10,147 nucleotides of DNA from JAYWIG01 sp043789035. GTDB lineage: Bacteria; Pseudomonadota; Gammaproteobacteria; Burkholderiales; Burkholderiaceae_E. Location: contig JAYWIG010000229.1 in the NCBI GenBank assembly GCA_043789035.1, positions 1-10,147 of the forward strand. Reading direction: 5' to 3'. This document shows, piece by piece, positions 1 through 5,936 of the stretch (positions are counted from its first letter, which is position 1; each line of letters opens with the position of its first letter). Made by a program: the position numbers and the translations under genes. The notes below the pieces were generated by a model. It searched no databases, was not told where the DNA came from, and saw nothing but the letters and a program-made list of their open reading frames with translations.

Positions 1-766
1 TGCCCCACCATGTGGAAATATTGAAATCTTGAACACCGGCCTCACTCATCGTTGGAATGTTGGGATACAAACTTGAACGAGAACTGCCTGTCATCGCAAG
101 AAGCGCAACCCGACCGTCTTTTACAAAAGGCAAAATGGTTGGCACAGTTGCAAAAAATACATGCGTTCGGCCCGCAACCAAATCGACTGTTGCTGGTGCG
201 CTCCCTTTATAAGGAACGTGGGTGAAATTCACGTTAGCTTTTTGCTTAAATAACTCACCTGCTAGGTGATTAATACTTCCTACCCCAGCAGAACAAAAAT
301 CCAAACTCGCAGGCCGTGCTTGGGCCAAGGCCCGCAACTGCGTTATCGTTTTAATACCTAATTCTTTCGTGGCCACAACCATCAATGGCCCGCTCCCCAA
401 CAACGCTATGGGCGCGAAGTCAGTGTTGACGACATAGGGTAAATCTGTGGCAGATGCAGCATGAGTGGCGAACGTCGAAGTCGCTAAAAGCAAGGTGTAA
501 CCATCTGGCCTGGCTTTGGCCACGGCGTTTGCGCCTATGCTACCGCCGCCGCCACCTTTGTTGTCCACAATCACTTGCGTGCCTAGTTTTTCCGACAAAG
601 TCTTAGCTAGGCTTCTAGCAATACTGTCAGTACCGCCACCTGCAGCAAATGGGACAATTAGGGTAATCGGTTTGTTCGGATAATTTTGTTGGGCATTGGC
701 AGATGACCACAATGCAGAGAAACAAGCCATCAACAACGCAAAGGCCACGCCACTACGATTTTTCAT
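1..766 (-). CDS. Bug/TctC-family periplasmic solute-binding protein, 3' end outside window
   Basis: The first 255 residues are visible; the family is usually about 320-330 residues, so the C-terminal fifth lies beyond the left edge. An N-terminal signal peptide (basic MKNR, then a hydrophobic stretch) ends near residue 25 (SANA before QQNYP), so the protein should be periplasmic. Family marks seen are PNKPITLIVPFAAGGGTD (about 30-47, the first ligand-binding loop), NKGGGGGSIGA (about 69-79), PDGYTLL, a GVGSINHLAGELF segment, HVPYKGSAP, DLVAGR and PTMSEAG. Known family role: high-affinity binding of carboxylates or other small organic acids, for TctAB transporters or for sensing. No TctA/TctB membrane genes are visible. 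The ATG overlaps the TGA of the flavoprotein gene upstream as ATGA, so translation is probably coupled. Ligand inferred only from context: an aromatic acid or related compound. Confidence 0.93.
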   Translation of the reverse strand, partial: MKNRSGVAFALLMACFSALWSSANAQQNYPNKPITLIVPFAAGGGTDSIARSLAKTLSEKLGTQVIVDNKGGGGGSIGANAVAKARPDGYTLLLATSTFATHAASATDLPYVVNTDFAPIALLGSGPLMVVATKELGIKTITQLRALAQARPASLDFCSAGVGSINHLAGELFKQKANVNFTHVPYKGSAPATVDLVAGRTHVFFATVPTILPFVKDGRVALLAMTGSSRSSLYPNIPTMSEAGVQDFNISTWWG

Positions 767-2160
767 AAAGCTTGTTCAATGTTTAAAAATTGATAAAGTT
801 TTTTCACCGCAGGCCCGGCGTTTTTCCCGAAGCGCTGAAGAATGGCTTGCTTAGGTAAATCATCTGGCTTCACTGATAATGCCAGTGCGGTAAACCCATC
901 TAACCTCGACTTCGCAATCCAGCTCTTCATTTCTTTTTCTTTCCCCCAACGCTGTTGATTAGCCATATTGACGAACATCATCTTTAACCAGTCTATGGGC
1001 TTATCGGGCAACGGAACAGGGTTACATATTTCGTTTTTCTCAACCTCGTTTTCGAAATGCGCTTCGACATAGGCAGTTAATGCGGCACTGAAAGTAGGTT
1101 GCACGGTGCGAATAAACTGCGGCGTAATCGTATTGCCAGAGAACACTGGAATGCTTGGACGCAAAATAATCGCGCTCGCAGAGCAATCAACATACAACCA
1201 GTTCGGGTCTGCTCTCACAACTCCATTAGCCAGCGTAATTTGGTTTGGTTCAATCCGTTGAATATGGCCCATACGCACGATATTTTTAATTCGACGCAAT
1301 GCGGCAAGTTCAGCCGCTGAGGAAACCGCGCCGTGATACATCGTAGGCTCGATGCTTTCATCAAATCGTAATAATTGCCCCGCTGCTTCTAATCGTTTGA
1401 ACACATCCGACACCGAATCGGCTTGAGCAACAGCCTCTGCTTGCGATGCAAACGCGCCATAAGACTGCTCGAAAAACTCCTCGCCCGGTTGTACGTTCAG
1501 TCGATTTAAATACCAGGCATCTCGCGGCATCACCCAATGAATACTGTCGGGGTTCACGCCACTTTCGAGCAACCAAACACAGGCGTCCATTCCGGTTTTA
1601 CCTGAACCGACAACCACATAACCAGCTGGGGCAGCCTTGAGCTTGGGCAACGCATTCAAAGGCACAACTCGAACGCCAGCAGCAACTTCATATTTGAGGG
1701 TATGCGTTGAAGGAACGGAGGTTTTTAAGTAGGTTGTGTCAACAAATTTACGCGCAACATTGACTTGATGCTTCGCTCCCGAGACGACCGACTGGAATTG
1801 ATGATCACCAAGGTAATTGCACATCGGAAAATACTGCACTCGACCAGTGGCGATGAAGCCAGCCATCGCATGTTCGTAATAACTGAGCAGTTCGGCGGCG
1901 CTAGCCCGCTCATACATGCCTTGATTAATGCCGAACGAGTCTTTGCTGTTTTTCCCTAACGGCTTTGAATTCACGCCGTAATACGCAGACGGCTGGTGCA
2001 AACGCACGAACGAATAGGCATCATTCCAGTGGCCGCCGGGAGCGCCGTGTTGATCAACGATGGTTACCCGATAATTGCTTTCAGCGAGCAGCGTATCGAC
2101 AAAAGCCATGCCAACGGCTCCGCTACCGACGACTAGATAATCTGTTTCAAGCTGCTGCAT
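763..2160 (-). CDS. FMO-like FAD/NAD(P)-binding oxidoreductase, uncharacterised family
   Basis: A 465-residue two-dinucleotide flavoprotein. The FAD-binding motif GSGAVG is at residues 12-17 with the acidic end of beta-2 in VDQ (35-37), followed by GGHW (42-45) and the segment FVRLHQPSAYYGV (51-63), which recalls the GG-x-W region of flavin monooxygenases. A second Rossmann motif, GSGKTG (185-190), is placed for NAD(P)H binding, then MPRDAWYLNR (211-220). YVDCSAS (323-329) sits where flavoproteins have the late FAD-contacting strand. I do not see the FxGxxxHxxxW fingerprint of classical Baeyer-Villiger or FMO enzymes. Similar proteins (GGHW..AY.FVRLHQ) are, to my memory, widespread in actinobacteria and proteobacteria without assigned function. 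The ATG has a strong GAGGAG four bases upstream. It is divergent from the ring-cleavage dioxygenase, so I infer oxidation of an aromatic or related substrate. Cytosolic; no signal peptide. Confidence 0.88.
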   Translation of the reverse strand: MQQLETDYLVVGSGAVGMAFVDTLLAESNYRVTIVDQHGAPGGHWNDAYSFVRLHQPSAYYGVNSKPLGKNSKDSFGINQGMYERASAAELLSYYEHAMAGFIATGRVQYFPMCNYLGDHQFQSVVSGAKHQVNVARKFVDTTYLKTSVPSTHTLKYEVAAGVRVVPLNALPKLKAAPAGYVVVGSGKTGMDACVWLLESGVNPDSIHWVMPRDAWYLNRLNVQPGEEFFEQSYGAFASQAEAVAQADSVSDVFKRLEAAGQLLRFDESIEPTMYHGAVSSAAELAALRRIKNIVRMGHIQRIEPNQITLANGVVRADPNWLYVDCSASAIILRPSIPVFSGNTITPQFIRTVQPTFSAALTAYVEAHFENEVEKNEICNPVPLPDKPIDWLKMMFVNMANQQRWGKEKEMKSWIAKSRLDGFTALALSVKPDDLPKQAILQRFGKNAGPAVKKLYQFLNIEQAL

Positions 2161-2325
2161 AGGGCTCCTCAGGTAAATGTCGCGTGATTCTCACGATTTG
2201 GACAAAGTCAGCCTTCATTATGCCTTTTCAACAAGGCTTTTAAGGACTGACAAAATGGCAAGCTCGCCTTCGCATTACCATCTGGGATTCTCATTTTCAA
2301 TTCTCATCCCTTTTCGGAATACCGC
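2161..2325. promoter_or_regulatory. Divergent control region between flavoprotein and dioxygenase operons
   Basis: These 165 bases separate two divergent start codons and must hold promoters for both operons. A clear ribosome binding site for the leftward gene is GAGGAG on the minus strand (2165-2170); for the rightward gene there is a weaker GGAA at 2316-2319, six bases before ATG. A short hairpin GCCTT/AAGGC lies at 2222-2237. I found no convincing -35/-10 pair on either strand, which suits activator-dependent promoters; that is inference. No regulator gene is present in the window. Confidence 0.6.
2287..2307 (+). repeat. Tandem ATTCTCAT direct repeat, candidate operator
   Basis: ATTCTCAT occurs at 2287-2294 and again at 2300-2307, 13 bases apart start to start, flanked outside by GGGAT (2284-2288) and ATCCC (2306-2310). 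A near copy, ATTCTCAC, lies at 2187-2194, 26 bases from the flavoprotein ATG and exactly 100 bases from the first copy. The pair ends 18 bases before the dioxygenase start codon. Placement fits a transcription factor site or a 5' UTR element; the protein that might bind is unknown. Confidence 0.4.
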
Positions 2326-3156
2326 ATGAAAAACTTGAATGAAGACACCATCACACAAGCAGTGGTTGAACGCTTCTCAAAAACACCCGACCCAAGGCTA
2401 CGCCAGATAATGACGAGTTTGGTTCAACACATGCATGCGTTCGCCAAAGACGTCACCTTGACTGAAGAGGAGTGGTTCAAAGCAATCGGCTTCTTAACCG
2501 CCACCGGTCAAAAATGCGATGACAAGCGCCAAGAGTTCATTTTGTTAAGCGACACGCTTGGCCTCTCAATGCTCACCATCGCGATGAACAACAAGAAACC
2601 GATAGGTTGCACCGAAGCCACCGTGTTCGGCCCGTTTTACGTAGAAGGCGCACCGCACTACGAAAACGGCGATGACGTGGCCAATGGCGCAAAGGGCGAA
2701 CTTTGCTTGGTGCGCGGCACAGTAAAAGGCTTAAACGGCGAAGTGATTCCCGGCGCATCCATGGATGTGTGGCAAGCCGATGCCGATGGTTTTTATGACG
2801 TGCAAATCAAAGATTTGGAAGAGCCACAAGCGCGCGGCAATTTCACCACTGAAAAGGACGGCAGCTACCATTTCAAAACCATTGTGGCAGAAGCCTACCC
2901 TATTCCCACTGACGGCCCTGTCGGCGACATGCTCAAGGCAACCGCGAACCACCCTTGGCGCCCGCCCCATTTGCACTTCCGTATTAAAGCAAAGGGCTAC
3001 GAAACACTGACCACACACGTATTTCGCAACGGCGATCAATACCTAGAGTCAGACGTTGTGTTTGGTGTTCGATCAACACTGATTGCGGATTGGAACAAAG
3101 GCAAAGATGGCGTCTACAGCCTGGACTTTGATTTCGTTTTGAACCCCGCGAAATAA
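2326..3156 (+). CDS. Intradiol ring-cleavage dioxygenase, hydroxyquinol 1,2-dioxygenase type
   Basis: A 276-residue non-heme Fe(III) dioxygenase, full length for the catechol/hydroxyquinol 1,2-dioxygenase family (usually 270-310). Residues about 1-95 form the helical N-terminal dimerisation and linker domain; about 96-275 the catalytic beta-sandwich. Predicted iron ligands are Tyr157 (in GFYDVQ), Tyr191 (in AYPIPTDGPVG), His215 and His217 (in RPPHLHF), with Arg212 at the conserved active-site arginine position. The segment THVFRNGDQYLESDVVFGV (230-248) resembles hydroxyquinol 1,2-dioxygenases (TftH-like) rather than catechol enzymes, which have a different sequence after the histidines. Such enzymes open the ring of benzene-1,2,4-triol to maleylacetate. 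Substrate is inferred from sequence flavour; catechol or chlorocatechol activity is possible. First gene of a rightward operon with YciI and Dabb genes; the YciI gene starts six bases after its stop. Cytosolic. Confidence 0.93.
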   Translation: MKNLNEDTITQAVVERFSKTPDPRLRQIMTSLVQHMHAFAKDVTLTEEEWFKAIGFLTATGQKCDDKRQEFILLSDTLGLSMLTIAMNNKKPIGCTEATVFGPFYVEGAPHYENGDDVANGAKGELCLVRGTVKGLNGEVIPGASMDVWQADADGFYDVQIKDLEEPQARGNFTTEKDGSYHFKTIVAEAYPIPTDGPVGDMLKATANHPWRPPHLHFRIKAKGYETLTTHVFRNGDQYLESDVVFGVRSTLIADWNKGKDGVYSLDFDFVLNPAK

Positions 3157-3162
3157 AAACGG

Positions 3163-3468
3163 ATGATCTACGTTTTTACCTTAATGGATAAGCCTGAGAG
3201 TGCGGCTTTACGAACGGCGGTTCGCCCCGAACATAAAGCTTACTTAGCGGCAGTTGCGGATCGTATGGCCTTCGCAGGCCCGCTCACTCACGATGATGGC
3301 GTCACAATGATCGGCAGTTTACTGGCTATCGATTTCGCCACTCGCGACGCGGCCCATGCATGGCTAGCCAACGAACCATTTACCAAAGCCGGTCTTTACG
3401 CGAGCACTAGCATTCAAGCTTTCGTCAACCTTTGGCCGCAAAAAGCAGGCTTCGCGCCCGCGTCATAA
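3163..3468 (+). CDS. YciI-family protein, possible TftG-like intermediate-processing enzyme
   Basis: A 101-residue YciI-like protein with the ferredoxin-like alpha/beta fold expected of the family. Visible marks: initial strand MIYVFTLMDKP, RPEHKAYL with the conserved His24 (21-28), AGPL (about 38-41), GSLLAIDF (about 51-58), and NEPFTKAGLY near residues 70-79. Most YciI proteins have no proven activity, but TftG of the 2,4,5-T pathway is a YciI-type dehydrochlorinase acting on chlorohydroxyquinol just before the TftH dioxygenase. Here the same two families are adjacent, so a step on a substituted hydroxyquinol or its cleavage product is a reasonable inference. The gap to the dioxygenase stop is six bases; its own ribosome binding site is weak (AAAACGG), suggesting coupled translation. 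A muconolactone-isomerase-like role is an alternative. Confidence 0.88.
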   Translation: MIYVFTLMDKPESAALRTAVRPEHKAYLAAVADRMAFAGPLTHDDGVTMIGSLLAIDFATRDAAHAWLANEPFTKAGLYASTSIQAFVNLWPQKAGFAPAS

Positions 3469-3479
3469 AGTTAGAAGAC

Positions 3480-3782
3480 ATGATCAAACATATTGTGATG
3501 TGGACTGTTGCTGGCACGACCGAGCAAGAAAAAGCCAAAAACAAAGAACTGGTGCGAGCCCAATTCGAAACCTTAAGAAGCAAAATCGATGGCATGCAAC
3601 ATATGGAAATCGGTATCGACTCCAGCCGCGTCGACTATGCCTGTGATGTGGTTCTATACACCGAGTTCGCTTCCCAAGCGGCCCTCGATGTGTATGCGAC
3701 GCACCCTGATCACTTGCGGGTCAAAGCGGCGTTAGAAGGCCTCCGGACTTCGCGCCACCAGGTTGATTTTGCTGTGGTGTAG
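3480..3782 (+). CDS. Dabb-domain (stress-responsive A/B barrel) small protein
   Basis: A 100-residue protein that is a single Dabb domain: opening strand MIKHIVMW with His4, an amphipathic helix (about 14-35), DVVLYTEFASQAALDVYATHPDHLRV (56-81) carrying the family's Y..HP.H pattern (His75, His78), and a final strand FAVV. The ATG at 3480 is chosen over an in-frame upstream ATG at 3432, because the earlier start adds 16 residues that overlap the YciI gene and precede the canonical MIKHIV start. Dabb proteins form dimeric alpha/beta barrels; some act as cyclases or on small aromatic or polyketide-like ligands, but most have no known reaction. Third gene of the operon, 11 bases after the YciI stop. 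It could handle the product of ring cleavage or protect a reactive intermediate; this is inference. A long palindrome starts four bases after its stop. Confidence 0.88.
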   Translation: MIKHIVMWTVAGTTEQEKAKNKELVRAQFETLRSKIDGMQHMEIGIDSSRVDYACDVVLYTEFASQAALDVYATHPDHLRVKAALEGLRTSRHQVDFAVV

Positions 3783-3785
3783 AAC

Positions 3786-3879
3786 GCTGGGCGAGCCAGC
3801 ATCGATGACTGCGCTCATGTCATCCGCCCTTCGGGCTCCTTCTTGACTTCGCTACGCCATCGACACTAACTCGCCCAGC
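3786..3879. repeat. Long imperfect palindrome behind the dioxygenase operon
   Basis: Perfect 10-base outer arms, GCTGGGCGAG (3786-3795) and CTCGCCCAGC (3870-3879), extend to 22-base arms with about 18 matches (through TCGATG/CATCGA). The centre at about 3831 is a tight GCCC-TTC-GGGC hairpin (3826-3836). GATGAC/GTCATC (3805-3823) offers an alternative local stem. It begins four bases after the Dabb stop codon. No T-run follows either arm, so it is not a textbook intrinsic terminator; it may be an RNA 3'-end stabilising stem or a dispersed REP-like repeat. Confidence 0.7.
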
Positions 3880-3929
3880 TCTCAACCGGTGTTTGACTGC
3901 CGATTTTCAAAACCAAGACGGTGGTGTTG

Positions 3930-4032
3930 GATCAGCGTGGCTAGGTGCTCTACGGAGAGAGGTATTAGGAGGAGCGACTGCGCAGCAGTTGCGGGGGACA
4001 CGAACGCAGTAGAGCATCTAGCCACGCTGATC
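3930..4032. repeat. Long palindrome behind gph with 24-base arms
   Basis: Arms at 3930-3953 and 4009-4032 are inverted copies of 24 bases with a single difference (G3945 against T4015, a G-U pair in RNA from the plus strand). The centre is a second hairpin, 3974-3981 with 3985-3992 (ACTGC/GCAGT core plus flanking pairs, one G-U, loop GCA). It begins nine bases beyond the gph stop codon. There is no T-run. Possible roles are a bidirectional transcript end, a REP/BIME-type dispersed repeat, or a miniature mobile element; no target-site duplication is evident. Confidence 0.75.
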
Positions 4033-4041
4033 TAAGCGAGC

Positions 4042-4713
4042 CTAACCTAAACACCCAACAGCAGCAGCCAAACTAGGAATGATCGCGTGACAATCGGAGG
4101 GCAGCACCGCCCGGCCTTCGTTGTAGCCGTATGGCACCATCAACACCCGCATACCCGCAGCATTACCGGCCAAGGCATCAGTGATCGAATCGCCAATCGC
4201 TGCGCATTGCTCCGGTGGCAAGCCTAATCGACTAGCCGCCCACAACATTGGAAGCGGATCAGGCTTTTTCTTGGCAATAGTGTCGCCACCCTGCACGAAT
4301 TCGAAATAGTGGCGCAGCTTGGTGGCTTCGAGTAGCGGTTCGGCAAACTCATAGGGCTTGTTAGTCACGCAAGCGAGCTTTAGCCCCTTAGCCCGCAGGG
4401 CCTCAAGCCCTTCAATCACGCCGTCATACACTCGCGCATATTGCCCATTGGTTCGATGATAATTTTCACCAAAGGCAATCATCGCTTTGGCATGTAGCGC
4501 TGCATCAGCTCTGCCGTCTAAACTCGACGTTAGGCAGCGATGCACTAAAACTTCGGCCCCTTTACCAACATATTCCGAAACCTGCTTTTCAGTGACTGCA
4601 AACAACCCAAGATCGCTCATCATGCCATTGCAAGCAGCGGCTAAATCAGGCACTGTATCGAGCAAGGTTCCATCTAAATCAACCAGTACACCCTGAATCA
4701 CAGAGGCATTCAC
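4042..4713 (-). CDS. gph: Phosphoglycolate phosphatase (HAD family)
   Basis: A 223-residue HAD-superfamily hydrolase, normal length for Gph, which converts 2-phosphoglycolate to glycolate. Motif I is DLDGT (12-16) with nucleophile Asp12 and acid/base Asp14; motif II Thr117 in VTNKP; motif III the lysine of KKKPDP (148-153); motif IV GDSITD (174-179) with Asp175 and Asp179 for Mg2+. An alpha-helical cap domain lies between motifs I and II (about 18-90). The start is GTG at 4713, overlapping the TGA of rpe as GTGA; a nearby ATG (4707-4709) is out of frame and would not encode motif I. Co-transcribed with rpe, as in many proteobacteria. Normally followed by trpE in Burkholderiales; here it is followed by a palindrome and a convergent catabolic operon. 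Confidence 0.93.
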   Translation of the reverse strand: MNASVIQGVLVDLDGTLLDTVPDLAAACNGMMSDLGLFAVTEKQVSEYVGKGAEVLVHRCLTSSLDGRADAALHAKAMIAFGENYHRTNGQYARVYDGVIEGLEALRAKGLKLACVTNKPYEFAEPLLEATKLRHYFEFVQGGDTIAKKKPDPLPMLWAASRLGLPPEQCAAIGDSITDALAGNAAGMRVLMVPYGYNEGRAVLPSDCHAIIPSLAAAVGCLG

Positions 4714-5405
4714 GTGTGAGTTGTTACGGTCGCGAGTGCGTCACGAAATTTCTTCATCACGCCTATGTATCCGCCATCGGCATCCGGAGCACCAAAGACT
4801 GCCGAACCTGCTACGAAGGTATCGGCACCGGCTTTGGCTATTGAAGCGATATTGTCAATTTTCACGCCGCCATCGACTTCTAAAGCAATCGGCTTACCTC
4901 CTGCAACAACATGCGCATCAATACGGTTACGCACCTGGCGCAACTTAGGCAAGGTAGAGGCAATAAAAGACTGACCACCAAACCCAGGGTTGACCGACAT
5001 GAGCAAAATCATGTCTAACCTATCCATCACATGATCGAGATAATTTAGTGGCGTAGCTGGGTTAAACACCAAACCGGCCAAGCAACCGTTATCCCGTATC
5101 AGTGTCAACGATCTATCGATATGGTCGCTTGCCTCCGGGTGGAAGGTAATAATGTTCGCACCAGCTTTAGCGAAATCAACGATGATCCGATCAACAGGGC
5201 TCACCATCAAATGCACGTCGATGGGGATTTTTACATGCGGGCGAACAGCAGAACACACCATGGGGCCAATGGTTAAGTTCGGCACATAGTGGTTATCCAT
5301 GACATCGAAATGCAAGACGTCGGCACCGGCCGCCTCAATGGCTCTCACCTCTTCACCTAAGCGCGCAAAGTCGGCAGATAAAATGCTGGGAGCAATTCGA
5401 AACAT
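4710..5405 (-). CDS. rpe: Ribulose-phosphate 3-epimerase
   Basis: A 231-residue TIM-barrel enzyme of the pentose phosphate pathway interconverting ribulose 5-phosphate and xylulose 5-phosphate. It begins IAPSILSADFARLGEEV (4-20). Metal and catalytic residues seen are His32 and Asp34 in HFDVMDNHYVPN, His65 in VHLMV, and Asp178 in LEVDGGV. MSVNPGFGGQSF (136-147) is the flexible loop over the active site, and VAGSAVF (198-204) forms part of the phosphate site. Full length and intact. AAAGG (5412-5416, minus strand) lies six bases before the ATG. Transcribed with gph by a four-base overlap; divergent from apaG. The final residues ATVTTHT beyond the barrel are ordinary. Confidence 0.97.
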   Translation of the reverse strand: MFRIAPSILSADFARLGEEVRAIEAAGADVLHFDVMDNHYVPNLTIGPMVCSAVRPHVKIPIDVHLMVSPVDRIIVDFAKAGANIITFHPEASDHIDRSLTLIRDNGCLAGLVFNPATPLNYLDHVMDRLDMILLMSVNPGFGGQSFIASTLPKLRQVRNRIDAHVVAGGKPIALEVDGGVKIDNIASIAKAGADTFVAGSAVFGAPDADGGYIGVMKKFRDALATVTTHT

Positions 5406-5439
5406 GATGGACCTTTAGAAGTTGCGCGGGCTGCGCAGA

Positions 5440-5467
5440 AAAATAAGAAATTGAACGCTACAATCAA
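5440..5467 (-). promoter_or_regulatory. Candidate sigma70 promoter for rpe-gph
   Basis: On the minus strand TTGATT (5467-5462) and TATTTT (5445-5440) are 16 bases apart, each matching four of six consensus bases. A start point near 5433 would leave a leader of about 28 bases with an AAAGG ribosome binding site. It lies in the 133-base divergent gap with apaG. No comparably clear plus-strand pair for apaG was found. Confidence 0.4.
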
Positions 5468-5538
5468 GTCATATCGAGTCGATAAAAACAAAGCTTCGAC
5501 AAACATCTTGTAATTTTAGCCAACCGAGGAAGAGCAGC

Positions 5539-5922
5539 TTGGCTTCGAACAAACAATATCAAATTCAGATCACTGTACAAAGCCAATACTTGGAGGAGCA
5601 GTCTGAGCCCGCGCGACAGATTTACTCGTTCGCCTATGCGGTGAAAATCACCAATACGGGTACAGCACCGGCCCAATTAATTAGCCGCCATTGGATTATC
5701 CAAGACGATAACCTTGAAGTCATCGATATTAAGGGTTTAGGGGTAGTTGGCCACCAACCGTTGCTCAAAGAGGGCGAATCTTTCGAATACTCCAGTGGTT
5801 GCCAGCTAAAAACACCTACTGGCACCATGAAAGGCAGCTACTTCTTTGTGGCTGAGGATGGTACGCGGTTCGATGCACAAATTCCAGAGTTTGTACTGAC
5901 GATCCCTCGAATCTTGCACTAG
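5539..5922 (+). CDS. apaG: ApaG protein, Co2+/Mg2+ efflux-associated
   Basis: A 127-residue ApaG protein, standard length (about 124-128), with the fibronectin-type-III-like beta sandwich of the family. Clear family segments are QYLEEQSEPAR (16-26), ITNTGTAPAQLISRHWII (37-54), GLGVVGHQP (66-74, the conserved Gly-rich motif), FEYSSGCQLKTPTGTMKGSY, and the C-terminal IPRILH. The start is TTG at 5539, supported by GAGGA at 5526-5530 with eight bases spacing and by alignment of the N-terminus to the usual ApaG start; no ATG is suitably placed. ApaG is linked genetically to divalent cation efflux and diadenosine tetraphosphate metabolism; its biochemical role is not settled. Divergent from rpe and followed by mltA, the common Burkholderiales order. 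Confidence 0.95.
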   Translation: MASNKQYQIQITVQSQYLEEQSEPARQIYSFAYAVKITNTGTAPAQLISRHWIIQDDNLEVIDIKGLGVVGHQPLLKEGESFEYSSGCQLKTPTGTMKGSYFFVAEDGTRFDAQIPEFVLTIPRILH

Positions 5923-5936
5923 GGTTTATTGAGTCA

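Noticed and set aside
1361..1640. Overlapping open frames inside the flavoprotein gene
   Set aside because: They have no recognisable domains, no ribosome binding sites and lie wholly inside a strongly supported gene.
2198..2222. TTGGAC and downstream A/T-rich bases as a plus-strand promoter for the dioxygenase
   Set aside because: Spacing of about 15 bases and weak hexamers; not better than chance in this region.
3432..3479. Upstream ATG extending the Dabb protein by 16 residues
   Set aside because: The extension overlaps the YciI gene and precedes the canonical MIKHIV start of Dabb proteins; ATG 3480 fits better.
3930..4032. Complete insertion sequence or MITE
   Set aside because: No transposase frame and no evident target-site duplication flank the arms; only a structured repeat can be supported.
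3783..4041. CRISPR array or tRNA in the convergent gap
   Set aside because: The repeats are two unrelated palindromes, not regularly spaced direct repeats, and no cloverleaf with tRNA consensus bases can be drawn.
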